Assembly: GCA_947462335.1 (NCBI GenBank)
Contig: OX381714.1
Span: 34,744,025 to 34,808,024 of the forward strand
DNA from: Harmothoe impar
Lineage: Eukaryota > Annelida > Polychaeta > Phyllodocida > Polynoidae
Length of the DNA: 64,000 nucleotides
Reading direction: 5' to 3'
Each line of letters starts with the position of its first letter. The first letter of the stretch is position 1. Under the pieces are notes generated by a model. That model was given only the letters and a program-made list of their open reading frames with translations, ran no database searches and had not been told where the DNA came from. The position numbers were made by a program, and so were the translations under genes. Below, piece after piece: positions 1-10,549 of this stretch.

Positions 1-2480
1 AGTACATTTCTGTGGTCAGAGAATCCAATCATATCATCTAAAATCATGTATATGGCAGCCATTTTGCATTTTATCCAAGATGGCTGCCAGAATTCAATAA
101 AAATCATTAAAAGTGCATATCTCTGCTTCTAATCAACTTAGAGATACAAATGAAAAGTCTAAAAGTATGTTTCTGTGGTCAGGGAATCCAATTATGCCAT
201 CTAGGATCATGTAGATGGCAGCCATTTTGAAATATATTCAAGATGGCTGCCGAAATTCAATAAAGAATCTTGAAAGGTACATATCTCTGCTTAGTATCAA
301 CTTAGAGACACAAATAAAAGCTCTGAACGCATATTTCAGTGGTCAGGGAATCCAATCATGCCATTTGAAATTTTGAATAATTGATGATATAACCTATAAA
401 CTGGTCAAAGGTCTACACAAATCGAGTAAATGTAAGATTTGAATAAACATAAGACATTTATAGTGAGATTATCTGTCATGGCGACAGATTAAGGGATGGA
501 ATATGAACTAACTAATGAATCAGAGATAGCTGTTGGATGGTACACAATCTGCAACAGGTAATTCCCAAAACATAATACACTGGCCCACTACAGCCCCCAT
601 CCACAATAGATCCTCCAATAGCAAAAGTGCATTACAGAGGACATTCAGAGGGCTTTAAAGCATACAAGAAAGTTGTATGTGAGCAAGACCTGGACTCTCA
701 GTTTTTTTAGATATTAACCAGTCCATGGCTACAATACTGGTATTTTCAGACCAATGTGATATCCCTTCCATTAATGGACAAATCACCTGCAGACTGAAAT
801 ACCATAATGAGACCCATGATGAAGGCCAAACAACTTATTAAATCAACAGGCCGATTCTATATAATATTCACTGCAGATCAACAGCTGTATCATATAGCTG
901 TCCATGTATTCTGGGATAAGCAGGCCATGTAAAGCAATCTTTGCTTCTAAAGGTAGAATGCGTGTCCTCATGAGTATGATATAGACAAGCTGATCACAGA
1001 CAGAGCATTTTGAATGAGCCATTGTACCAGGCATCACAGTAGGACAGCCAAGCTCTGGTAAGGTGCCTAATTGAACCCATTTTCATAGTTATGAGATATG
1101 TAAGAGCTGAGCAAGAGTCTGACTGACTAATGTATCAAGCATGTGTCAAGGATATGATACCTTTGTTCTTTGCCACCAACCACCTTAGCCATCCGAGACA
1201 TGCATCATAATATATGAGATCCATGAATGATTTGCCTGATGATTTGTGTGAAGCATCCACGAAAGGCCAACAAGTGACATGGTTATTGAGTCAACCATCA
1301 TGAGGTAAAAACATTCCCCAGGGGGAATTAATAGAACTACCTGGAGCATAGATGTATTGGAGAATTAAGGAGAAGCACCTCATGAAATCCAACATAAAGA
1401 AGATATGAAATCAATAATCAAGACAGATGCAAGCAACAGAAAAGTATTGCGGGACAAACTAGAGAGAAAGATTGACCCTCTACAGAGCAAAGAATTTCCC
1501 AATGGTGTTCTGAACATTGTCACAGGAAAGGTGGTGGTCAATCCATCCATGAATGTGGACCATTCTGTTATGCTGTGCAAAGAGCAAAATGGAGGAATTT
1601 GAAAACTGAAGGATTCCATGACAGAATCAGTAATATCAAGGTTGCTGATACAATAGTGTATGCCATTGAAATGATCCATGTGAGGGCTGTGAGTCTTCAC
1701 TGTAATTTATGGGATTATGACACAAAGAATTTAATGGCTCATGAGTTGATACCACAGTCCGCTCTAGACAATGCCTGATGATCTGGGAAATATGACGGAG
1801 GCAAAATCTTATACAGTTCTCAAGAATACACTCAGAGTCAAGATGTCAGATAGGCATTACAGTGCAAATGCTGCATGTCTTGATGGCTGTGTTGCACTTT
1901 GGGCCACATACCACAAGTCAATATGGAAACATGCCAATCAGGTTCATATTCTTCAACTAGATCCTGTGCAGTATGGCTTGGTTAGAGATGACTCCTCAAA
2001 CTTGTTGATTTATGATCTCTCTATATATACATGGATATACTTTCTTTTTGACTACAGCAGATGTTTACCACATCCTATTAATAAATGAAGATTTTCACTG
2101 TGATAACTTTGTTTTACAGTATGCCTCATATAGACGATGTGGCACACATGGTGCAAACTGATGAATAATTCAAAATGGCTGCCATAAACATGATTTTAAA
2201 TGGCATGATTGGCTTCTCTGACCACAGAAGTATACTTTTAAGACCTGATTAGAAGCAGAGATATGCACTTTTAATGATTTTTATTGAATTCTGGCAGCCA
2301 TCTTGGATAAAATGGAAAATGGCTGCCATATACATTATTTTAAATGGCATGATCGGATTCTCTGACCGCAGAAATGTACTTTTAGACCTTTTATTTGTGT
2401 CTCTAAGTAGATTAGAAGTTGAGATGTACACATTTCAACATTTTTATTGAATTGTGGCGGCCATCTTGAATATCTCAATT
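1..2480. mobile_element. Composite inverted-repeat element with decayed coding centre (left end outside window)
   Basis: Positions 1-370 contain two to three tandem copies of a unit of about 150 bp with the words CAAGATGGCTGCC, AATTCAATAAA and GTGGTCAGGGAATCCAAT. The same unit occurs in the opposite orientation at about 2165-2480. The two arms therefore form long inverted repeats around a central 1.8 kb that holds the coding remnant at 1405-2088. The left end is cut by the window, so neither terminus nor target duplication can be read. That this is one mobile element is inferred from the arm symmetry. Confidence 0.5.
1405..2088 (+). pseudogene. Degenerate repeat-associated coding remnant, three frames
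   Basis: Three adjoining reading frames (1405-1602, 1575-1778, 1771-2088) continue one another in a protein-like way: a charged segment with LRDKLERKIDPL and LNIVTGKVVVNP, then FHDRISNIKV and LMAHELIP, then a segment with LDGCVALWATYH. The frames overlap at their ends, as expected when single frameshifts break one ancestral ORF. More remnant may extend upstream to about 1150, with stops. I do not recognise a named domain; the style resembles ORFs that recur in many copies in invertebrate and fish genomes. It lies between the inverted arms of the surrounding element, so it is probably the element's own decayed gene. Confidence 0.4.
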
Positions 2481-3110
2481 TCCCCAAAGCCGTCATGAAT
2501 ACATCACATAGGAAATGGTCACCCAGACCCCCTAGATGAAGAATCAGCAGAGAAAAAACTATATCGGATAATTCCGGGTCAGGCCCCAAATCCTTGTTCA
2601 ACCACGGGACTATTAGGTCAAATTACATTGGCTCCTGTTGCTATGGAAACCTGTTGGTTAGAACTTTCAAAAGAGCACATCTTTGGCACATTGATGGGGT
2701 CTACACAGAAAACAAATAGCTTGGCCATAACATGTATATTGGTGAAATGGGGACAAACAACAGGAGGCATAATGCTTATTTTCCTGTAAATTTGGACTTT
2801 GACCTTGACAAATATGACCTTAAGTATGAGCAGGAATACTGTCCAGCTGGCAAGGTGATGAACTGATACATGGTTATCACTGTATCTTGTGGCGTCTCCC
2901 TATCTGAAACGGCCTCTGAGAAAATTAGGCAAAGGTATTATTTCTCGATCTCAATATTTGACATGGAATTTGATCTTTGACCTCAATTTGCATAATGTTG
3001 GGACACTTTAATTTTGGGTTAATGTTCTGAAAAATCAAGTTCCATACGTTAGGAATATGAATCAATCAAGAAACGTACTGTGGACAGGGTTTTATGAAAA
3101 CTCATTCAGA
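2481..3110. other. No gene seen
   Basis: No open frame of note, no tandem array and no clear inverted repeat could be supported here. It separates the inverted-repeat element on the left from the 5' truncation point of the DIRS fragment. Confidence 0.4.
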
Positions 3111-3129
3111 TTTGGCCTTAGATCTAGGA

Positions 3130-4210
3130 CTATACCCCTGAGAAGAGGGAAAAGTTTGATAGAGTAGCTAGAGAAATCTTAGAGCTGGAGGAGGTCTCCA
3201 TCAGAGATATAGCAGGCCTTGTAGGCCTAATGATTGCCTATGCAGTAGCATTAGACTTTGGGGCAGCCCATATCAAACTCTTAGAAATAGAGAAAAATGT
3301 GGCTCTTAAAGCAAACAAAGGTAACTTTGATGCTACAATGACTCTGTCTGACAGAGTCAAGGTGGACATTCAATGGTGGATAGAACATCTCCCCTCGGGG
3401 GAGAGAATCATAGACAAGGGGGACCCTACTCTAGAGGTTTTCACTGATGCCTCAGGTGAAGGTTGGGGTGCCCACAAGGGCACAAAAACAGCCGGAGGCA
3501 GATTTATAGGAGAGGAATTGGAAGAGCATATTAATATAAAAGAATTAGTAGCTATCCTTTTTGGTCTTCAAAGTCTGGTCAGACAGAAGAGTAAACACAT
3601 CCAGATTATGACAGACAATACCACTGCATTGGCATATGTCAAAAACATGGGGGGAGTAAAGTCACCCGCATGTAATGAGATATCCAGATGGATATGGGAC
3701 TGGGCTGAAGAGAAAGGTAACTGGCTATAAATAGCGCATGTACCAGGGGTGGACAATGTCTTAGCAGACTACAAGTCCAGAAATTTCTCAGATGACTTAG
3801 AATGGGAATTAAATCAAAAATGGTTCCAAAAAATCTGCAAGGTTTTCGGCATGCCAGAAGTGGATCTGTTTGCTTCAAGAATAAACAGAAAAATTGAGAA
3901 ATATGTGTCCCTGAACTATGAGCCAGACTCATGGAAAATTGATGCTTTCACATTCAATTGGACTAATATGTTTTCTTATGCTTTTCCACCTTTCAGCGTC
4001 GTGGGCCATGTGCTACGCAAGGCGCTGCAGGATGGGGGTCGAATCCTCTTGATCGTCCCCGACTGGCCGACACAGTGGTGGTACACCCGTCTACTGCGCG
4101 CAGCTACACGCAGAATCAGGTTCCGCCCACATCAGGACAATCTGAAGGCACATGGCAAACCTCGACAGCACATGCAGAAGACACCACTGCTCGCGTGTCT
4201 ACTGGAGTAA
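3130..4210 (+). pseudogene. DIRS-type retrotransposon: end of RT and RNase H domain, with internal stop
   Basis: The frame begins with a segment typical of the RT-RNase H linker of DIRS elements (REILELEEVSIRDIAGLVGL, from about 3150). An RNase H fold follows, with its acidic residues visible: FTDASGEGWG, NIKELVAI, IMTDNTTALAYV and HVPGVDNVLAD. An in-frame TAA at 3728-3730 interrupts the domain, and the same frame resumes immediately and runs to 4210. The reverse-transcriptase palm that should precede it is absent; a stop lies just upstream near 3120, so the copy is 5'-truncated. The last 136 bases overlap the recombinase ORF in another frame, an arrangement common in DIRS elements. The copy cannot be active alone. 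Confidence 0.8.
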
Positions 4211-5235
4211 ATAGGGAACTGTATAAAGTTGATAAGAATGACCTGCCCTTTATTGGCCAAAAACTGTTAGATAAAGGGGTGGATGAGGAAACTGTTAGGT
4301 TCATCATGAATGCATGGCGTAACTCATCTAAGTCTACATATAAAACCTATCTTAGGAAGTGGGCTAACTACTGTATTGAAGAGGGTGTGAGTGTCTTAAA
4401 ACCTACTCTACCTCAGGCACTGAAATTTCTTAGACTACTTCATAACCGCGGCTGCGGTTATTCTGCCCTGAACACCGCGCGCTGCGCACTGAGCCTGATA
4501 TTGGATAAGTACGACGGACACGACTTCGGAAAGCATCCTACAGTGTGTTTTCTTGTTAAGGCAGGCTATGAAATGCGACCTCCAGCACCAAGGTATGAGA
4601 CCTTCTGGGATGTCAAAGAGGTCCTACGCCTCTTTAAGGACTGGGGACCTAACAAGGAACTTGACTTTAAGAGGCTCACTAAGAAGCTAGTTATGATGCT
4701 GCTGTTAACATCAGGCCAAAGGGGTCAAACCATTCTTAAAATGGTTCTAAAGGGTATGACCAGCGACGACGACACAGGTTTCGTCTTCAGATTCCAGGAG
4801 TTACTTAAACATAATAGACTGGGAGATCCATTAAATGTTCTTAAACTAGTACCGTTCAATGCCTGTAAGAGACTCTGCGTGGTTAACACTTTAAAAGTGT
4901 ATCTCAAAAAGTCCAAGGACTTCAGGTCAAACCCAGAGGGGTCCCTCCTGCTGACAACGGTCCCCCCTTTCCACCCTCCATCGAGAGACACCATCTCTCG
5001 ATGGACGGTGGAAATTCTTCACCTGGCGGGGATCGACACCACCAGATTCAAGGGCCACAGCACCCGGGGAGCAACAACATCTGCTGCTCGGGTGCTGGGA
5101 GTGCCCTTGAATAAGATAATGCGTAGTGCCTCGTGGAGGAACGCGGCGTCCTTCGCGAGGCACTACAACAAAGAGGTGGAGCACGATAGTGCTGACATGG
5201 CCCATGGGATATTACAGCAAGTGGCTCAGGAATAG
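4075..5235 (+). CDS. DIRS-type tyrosine recombinase
   Basis: An open frame of 386 codons. The first 45 residues overlap the RNase H frame and are probably read-through; the recognisable protein starts near ELYKVDKNDL (about 4215). An N-terminal core-binding region is helical (STYKTYLRKWANYC, LRLLHNRGCGYSALN). The catalytic part shows the conserved first arginine in TSGQRGQTI, the H-x-x-R pair in KGHSTRGA and the tyrosine in ARHYNKEV. In DIRS elements this enzyme integrates a circular DNA intermediate, so no target duplication is made. The frame is uninterrupted although the upstream RT/RNase H is broken, so decay is recent or uneven. The named family is secure; activity is not. Confidence 0.85.
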   Translation: MVVHPSTARSYTQNQVPPTSGQSEGTWQTSTAHAEDTTARVSTGVNRELYKVDKNDLPFIGQKLLDKGVDEETVRFIMNAWRNSSKSTYKTYLRKWANYCIEEGVSVLKPTLPQALKFLRLLHNRGCGYSALNTARCALSLILDKYDGHDFGKHPTVCFLVKAGYEMRPPAPRYETFWDVKEVLRLFKDWGPNKELDFKRLTKKLVMMLLLTSGQRGQTILKMVLKGMTSDDDTGFVFRFQELLKHNRLGDPLNVLKLVPFNACKRLCVVNTLKVYLKKSKDFRSNPEGSLLLTTVPPFHPPSRDTISRWTVEILHLAGIDTTRFKGHSTRGATTSAARVLGVPLNKIMRSASWRNAASFARHYNKEVEHDSADMAHGILQQVAQE

Positions 5236-5255
5236 AGCTACTTGCTGTAATATCC
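5207..5255. other. Hairpin across the recombinase stop codon
   Basis: A 16-bp perfect inverted repeat (5207-5222 and 5240-5255, GGATATTACAGCAAGT and its complement) extends inward by more pairs with one mismatch, leaving a loop of about 7 nt. It spans the last codons and the stop of the recombinase. It may be an RNA 3' structure or part of the element's end-repeat system; the role is unknown. Confidence 0.75.
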
Positions 5256-5615
5256 TGGGGGTCGGTACATAATTACTATGTCACCATGTTACTAGGTCTT
5301 AAAGTTGTGTTCAAGACCACAGATGTGTTCATTATGAGAACAGCATGATAAAATGTAAAATGTTAATTAATTATTATAATTATAGAAATGGGTCTTAATA
5401 GATTAATTAAGACTAGGAATGCTCATAATATGTGTATTATGAAATATAGAAAATGGATTATTTGTTGTTAAAAATCCAAAGAAAAACAGTTAATGTTTAC
5501 CCTGTTATAAAGTTGCTATCAGCTGAAGGGAGTCTACTTAGCACAAATGAAGAATGGTTTAAAGACTCAAAAGAAATAAAGTTGAAAGTATGTTAAAGAA
5601 GTGGTTGTTTCACTT

Positions 5616-5652
<37 letters not shown>
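5236..5652 (+). other. 3' untranslated part of the DIRS copy ending in poly(A)
   Basis: Downstream of the recombinase there is AT-rich non-coding sequence with an AATAAA near 5574, followed after about 45 bases by an uninterrupted run of more than 30 A. This is the layout of a reverse-transcribed polyadenylated mRNA. From 5653 to 5848 no gene or repeat is recognised. Confidence 0.5.
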
Positions 5653-5654
<2 letters not shown>

Positions 5655-5848
5655 CTATTATTATGAAAGTCCAGAAAGTAAAAATTTTGTGGGAGGTTCA
5701 CAGCTTATTCTATGGAATAAAGTGGAGGGATTAAATGGTTCCGGACTTAACAAATATTTTGACTATCTGTATTGATAGGAATGAAGAAGCTTAAAGTTGC
5801 TCTAAACTTCTCGTGTGCTTCCGGAACACTTTAAGGTAGCACGAGGTA

Positions 5849-6252
5849 AAATATTGGGATTAAAGTGAGCTTACCTGTAAGTGAACTTTGATTACTATTT
5901 TACCGAGGGCAACCTGTAGTGTTGCGGAGAGTACACGCCCTACCCGCCTCACCCTTTAAAATTCTAAATTTAAGAATTTTGGCGGTGTACTCATTAGTTG
6001 AGTAGTTTATGTGGTGACTACAGGTTGCCCTGAATTAATTAAGTAGGGCAGGTAAGCTCTAATGAATATTTTATTAAGTAAGTGTTCCTTAATTAATTGT
6101 TAAGCTTCTTCATTCTCTATCGCTCTGAATACTGACGTCACACGCGCATGCGCTCTTCCTTCTCGTGTACTCTCCGCAACACTACAGGTTGCCCTCGGTA
6201 AAATAGTAATCAAAGTTCACTTACAGGTAAGCTCACTTTAATCCCAATATTT
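5849..6252. mobile_element. 404-bp non-autonomous DNA element with 89-bp terminal inverted repeats
   Basis: The left arm 5849-5937 (starting AAATATTGGGATTAAAG) and the right arm 6164-6252 appear perfectly complementary over 89 bp. A partial third copy of the arm sequence (CTACAGGTTGCCCT...) sits near 6025-6040. There is no coding frame. No flanking target duplication was obvious. The near-identity of the arms suggests recent activity or arm conversion. Confidence 0.85.
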
Positions 6253-7033
6253 CTTGGAGAGGGATGAATAGAAAACATATGATCGATTTTCAGGGAAAAG
6301 GCCTGTGCATTTATATTATAGTTATGGATAAATGGATACAAAAGAGAAATTTACCAGTCAGTCTCCTACTCAGAGGTACTTAATGGTATACCTCTGCCAC
6401 AGGCCATTATCATAATGTAACATAAGTAGACCTTGCTGACCCCTGTTGCATACAGAAAGGGAGTGGTCATTTCTTTACCATGGGGTTGTGTGTGGGGTGA
6501 AAATGATTATTACGGTAAAGGGTAAGTATACAGCATTTATAATGTGATATTCATTAACCCCTGGCTACCCCTGTCGGAGGGGTGGGGGGGGGGGGCTATG
6601 CAAAGGAGTTTCCATCCCCCCCCCCCAAGAAAAAAAAAAGTAGAAAATATCACACAAAGGGCTACATAACCCCATCCCCCCCCCACCCCCCGATCAGATT
6701 ATGACCACTTCCCAATTGAATACTACCTGAGGTGTGGTGGAAGGGGGACACAGGGGTTACTTCAAACCACCTGATCTCTCCTATTTTGCATACAGATTTA
6801 TAGGCGGGATCTACCATGCTGTGGGCGGGATCCACTATGTAAAATAGGGCCAAAGGTCGCCTAAAACGGCCAGCAATGGCGGGTAAACCCACGTATACAC
6901 TGTCCCTTTAACTGAATACCCCTACAGATTGGTACTAGTCCCATAACTACTTTATGCCACTAGCTGTATACAGTATACAAGAGGTGTGAAATGCTCTGTT
7001 CTCTGTGCCCGCTGTGGTATAAGTACATACATA
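6253..7033. other. No gene; poly-G/poly-C tracts
   Basis: Non-coding. It holds runs of 11-12 G and of C near 6585-6690, and no supported ORF. The last six bases (7028-7033, TACATA) are the left target duplication of the Polinton-like element. Confidence 0.5.
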
Positions 7034-7578
7034 AGTAGTATAGTATGTATCGGAACGGGACTATGCTTAACTACTGTTTATTACTCAATCGACCTGCAGC
7101 CAATCAGAAGCCTCCATTTGACCGGAAGTGACGTCACATGCCCATATAAGGGCATACCGGAAGTGACGTCACGTGACCTTGACCTAGTTAGAGGTCAAGG
7201 TCATGACGCAGCCAATCAGAGGCTTCCATTTGACCGGAAGTGACGTCACACGCCCATATAAGGGCATACCGGAAGTGACGTCATGTGACCTTCACATGTC
7301 CATATAAGGGCATACCGGAAGTGACGTCACGTGACCTTGACTTAGTTAGAGGCTTCTGATTGGCTGGTACACCGGAAGTGACCCATTATGCAAATGAGGG
7401 GACTACTTCTGGTCAAATGGAGACCCCTGATTGGTTGGGTCATGAAGAAATGTGTCTCTTAATTTTTTTTGTTTAGGAAGTGATCGACTTTAGGATCACG
7501 TGACCGGAAGTGACCTGATGAGTCACGTGACTAGAAGTGACGACGACACATGCCTTAATTAGGCGATCAGCAGCGACC
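7034..7578. repeat. Left terminal inverted repeat of the Polinton-like element, with transcription-factor site array
   Basis: It matches the complement of 15865-17022 at both its outer part (AGTAGTAT...CAATCGAC) and its inner part (TTTGTTTAGGAAGTGA, CTTTAGGATCACGTGAC). Inside are at least five copies of CCGGAAGTGACGTCA (ETS site fused to a palindromic CRE), often followed by CACGTGACC (E-box). There are also three CCATATAAGG boxes (7142-7151, 7254-7263, 7300-7309), which fit the CArG consensus, and CCAATCAG boxes near 7098 and 7210. The three CArG boxes are each about 5 bp from an ETS site. Confidence 0.85.
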
Positions 7579-7789
7579 GGAGGAAGTGTCACTTTAAGAG
7601 GACACGCTAGTTAATTGTTATAATTTTTTTTACTTACTAATAAAAGAAGACGTATGAAAATAAAACACAACAATAATTTTATTTATTTTTTTTATTTTCT
7701 TTTTTTCAATTCTAATAAACACGCTATTTTAGAAAAGATGCGCTCAATCAATCAATAACACACTTTTTTTCATATTTTTAAAGGACTCG

Positions 7790-8200
7790 TTGTCACACCG
7801 TTAGAATTGCACGCGACGCTTATAATACAAGTAGCGCACGTCATCTTTCTCTATGGTGTAAGTGTCCATTTTTGGTTCGTACCACTTTGAAATTTCTATT
7901 TACCGCAAGGAGAGTTTTTCGTTTGCGAAAACATCTAAGAAGACGACTGGTTCTTTAGGGGTTTGTTACTTCTGTACACTTTTTGCACGCCACCTTTTTT
8001 TTTGGATTTTCTTTCACCGGTGCCGCTGACTCGATCGTAGCAAATGTAAGTCTTAGGGTTGAGACTTAGGATCCTGTCACCTTCCCACGCCGCTTTCATA
8101 AGCCCCGAAGTTCTCAGATCGTGAAGGTAACGTCTCTCACAACATCCGCCGGGCGGCGGACACCATTTTCGCACTTTTTTCCGTTTTTATCTTCACGAAA
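7790..8200 (-). pseudogene. Protein-primed DNA polymerase B, C-terminal fragment
   Basis: Reading on the minus strand, a frame ending near 7935 contains a cysteine-rich KWCPPPGGCC, then SGLMKAAWEGDRILSLNPKTYICYD and KKGGVQKVY. A shifted frame continues with EPVVFLDVFANEK and YTIEKDDVRYLYYKRRV down to about 7790. This order (Cys-rich segment, GL.K.EWEG, SL.SKTY, KGV.K, Y.KR.V) is the C-terminus of Polinton-type polymerase B as I know it. At least one frameshift and stops break it. The catalytic palm is missing: the other polymerase fragment ends at about 10550, 2.3 kb upstream in the reading direction. Confidence 0.65.
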
Positions 8201-8294
8201 AGCTCTAAGTGATCGTCACACACCGATGTCGGAATCCGCTTTCGTTTCTTTCTGAAGTATGTCTCTCTCAGGCGAGGTTTGACTACACAGAGGC

Positions 8295-8682
8295 AAATAT
8301 CAGAGGCACCCAATAGCGCTAATTCTACTCTCAGACAAGGGTCAGGCACTGCTGGACTATAATAGATGGGTCAAGGGCTATTCTAGTGAGGGTCAGGCTA
8401 CGCCGGACATTCAATAACAAGCTGGACTTTGGCAAACTTGCTTGAAAGTCTGACCATGCGGGATCCTCATGCCATAGTCTGGCAATGCTAAACTCTTGGG
8501 AGAGTATGCTGGACTCTTGCTGGCCAGACTTTCAAGCAAATTTGCCAAAGTCCAGCTTGTTATTGAATGTCCGGCGTACCCTGACCCTCAGTAGAATAGT
8601 CCTTGACCCATCTATTATAGTCCAGCAGCGCCTGACCCTTGTATGAGAGTAGTATTGGCGACATTGGCCGACTCTGATATTT
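8295..8682. mobile_element. Foldback element nested in the Polinton
   Basis: Arms of about 165 bp (8295-8456 and 8520-8682) are inverted copies with a few mismatches, sharing AAATATCAGAG at the tips and CTGGACTATAATAGATGGGTC inside. The loop of about 65 bp is unique. There is no coding frame. It sits beside the polymerase C-terminal fragment and may have helped break that gene. Confidence 0.8.
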
Positions 8683-8759
8683 ACCCGTGTGTACGGTGGG
8701 AGGAGGGGGTTCACAGCCACAGCTTGCGCTTATAGAGCGCTACTAGCGGCGTTTGTCTT

Positions 8760-8905
8760 AAAAAAAAATAGCCATGGCACATGTCGATGTCGCTTAATTA
8801 TGCTCATATCTCATGGCGATTGTAAGAATTGCTCATGTCACCTGTCACTATGTTTTTCAAGCTTCATGTCAAATGTCACTAGGTCTCATGTCGAATGTCG
8901 ATGCT
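8760..8905. repeat. GTC-word repeat stretch
   Basis: Irregular repeats of CATGTCnnnTGTC with CACTAGGTCTCATGTCG. The same wording recurs at 25300-25500, so this belongs to a dispersed family. Confidence 0.5.
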
Positions 8906-8944
8906 AAGAAACAGACATGACGTCATCTCGAATTTAGCGGTCTA

Positions 8945-9365
8945 CACTACCGCTGCTGTTGCTGCTGCTGCTTGTGCAGCTCGTGCAGCTGCTGCAGCTG
9001 CTGACAGCTGCAGCTGCTGTAGTTGCTGACGCTGTCACGGATGCTGTTGACAGATGCTGCTGCTTGTGCCGCTCGTGCAGCTGCTGCTGCTGCTGACGTT
9101 GTCACGGATTCCGCTGACAGATGCTACCGCTTGTGCTGCTTGTGCCGCTCGTGCAGCTGCTGCTGCTGCTGACGTTGTCACGGATTCCGCTGACAGATGC
9201 TACCGCTTGTGCTGCTTGCGCTGCTCGTGCAGCTGCTGCAGCTGCTGACGATGTCACGGATACTGTTGACAGATGTGGCTGCTTGTGCTGCTTGTGCAGC
9301 TGCTGCTGCTGCTGACGATGTCACGGATGCTGCTGACAGATGCTGCTGCTTGTGCTGCACGAGAC
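8945..9365. repeat. GCTGCTG-rich minisatellite, unit about 76 bp
   Basis: About five tandem units combine CTGCTGCTGC triplets with a spacer reading GTCACGGATnCnGnTGACAGATG. All frames on both strands are open over short stretches because of the triplets; these low-complexity frames are not treated as genes. Confidence 0.8.
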
Positions 9366-9419
9366 TGAGTAGCCGCTATTACTAATGCTACTAATACTAG
9401 TATGAGAAAATACATTTAG

Positions 9420-10271
9420 TCAGTTGATTAAATCAAGGAGGTTTTCTGACTTCAGTGGATCGTTTAGCCATCGGCCACGGGCAAAACTTGAAACCATTTT
9501 ATACATGGGACAATTGGCAGAGTCGAAACGTGTTGGTACCATGGGGTCGATCATGTTCATCATCAGTTCAGGCAAAGGAAGTGTGTCGACAGCACGCGAA
9601 AACTTCATGTCTGAATGTTTCAACACAAGACTTTTTATCACACTCACACAGCTGCTTTGAAGAGTGAATCCTTGACCAAACTTGTGCTTTTCCAACACAG
9701 CTTTGGCCTCTTTCTGTGCAGTAAGGGATCTCTCTTTCGAGTTCATCTCAGTGCTGTCTAGCATGTCCTCAAAGTCTTTAACATAATGTTCCAACGGGCT
9801 ACAAATGATGGACTCCAGATCATCGTCCGCATATGTCGTCTCCTTGCACCATATTGTGTCTTCGCCTGTTTCGAATTCCGTCATTTTCTTGACAATCTCC
9901 TCCTGAGTGCCTTGCATATATCGAAGCTCCTTCAAGGAGTTGATAACTTGTATGGCGAAGACTGACAAACTTGAAGGAATTTCACCACAGTCAGGCCAAG
10001 TATACGGAGCTAAGAAGAATAGCTCTAACAAAATCTTCTCCCTCTGTCCAAATGAAACTACTGTTCCGATGAAGTTGAAGCATGCTTCTATCCATTGCTC
10101 CTTGGTGATGTCCTTCCAATGTTTCTTTACCTCACATGCATCATAGGGCACTGTTTCTCTTCTTGCTTCAAGTGGGAGTTGCTTTTTCTTTCTTGGACTC
10201 ATTTCGAGAGGGTTTTGATGCTCTGTAGCGTCAACACTTTCATAAATAAAGAAAATAGCAGAACTAATCAT
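9420..10271 (-). CDS. Orphan Polinton-borne protein, 283 residues
   Basis: An intact ORF from ATG at 10271 to a stop at 9420. A second in-frame ATG 23 codons in (MSPRKKKQLPL) follows a basic, nuclear-signal-like stretch and could be the real start. The protein is mixed alpha-helical and soluble, with many E/K residues and scattered cysteines (ICSPLEHYV, SSCVSVIKS). No signal peptide or membrane segment is seen. I recognise no domain. It lies between the exonuclease half and the C-terminal fragment of polymerase B, exactly where the polymerase palm should be. The ORF survives while polymerase B is full of stops, which suggests it was acquired later or is under selection. Confidence 0.6.
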   Translation of the reverse strand: MISSAIFFIYESVDATEHQNPLEMSPRKKKQLPLEARRETVPYDACEVKKHWKDITKEQWIEACFNFIGTVVSFGQREKILLELFFLAPYTWPDCGEIPSSLSVFAIQVINSLKELRYMQGTQEEIVKKMTEFETGEDTIWCKETTYADDDLESIICSPLEHYVKDFEDMLDSTEMNSKERSLTAQKEAKAVLEKHKFGQGFTLQSSCVSVIKSLVLKHSDMKFSRAVDTLPLPELMMNMIDPMVPTRFDSANCPMYKMVSSFARGRWLNDPLKSENLLDLIN

Positions 10272-10549
10272 GGTAACGTGCTGAGCGAGCGTAGAGTGGA
10301 CGATGCTACGAAGATGAAGGGCGGGTGGAGAAAGTGTGACGGGTGGGAGTGGCGTTTCACTCCTTATGTACCCTGTCCTAGATAAGCCTCTTAAACGGCT
10401 GAAAAGACTCTCTCAGTACAGAGCTTCTACCGCAGGTGGGTTTAGACTTAAGCAGCTTACTTCACACACGTGTCTGTTAGAAAAGCTACTTGCACACCTG
10501 CCTTCCCTTTTCACTAGTATTCACCCTCTGCCGACTTATAAGACACCTA

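Noticed and set aside
9054..9385. Short Ala/Cys/Leu-rich frames
   Set aside because: Products of the GCTGCTG minisatellite; no gene features.
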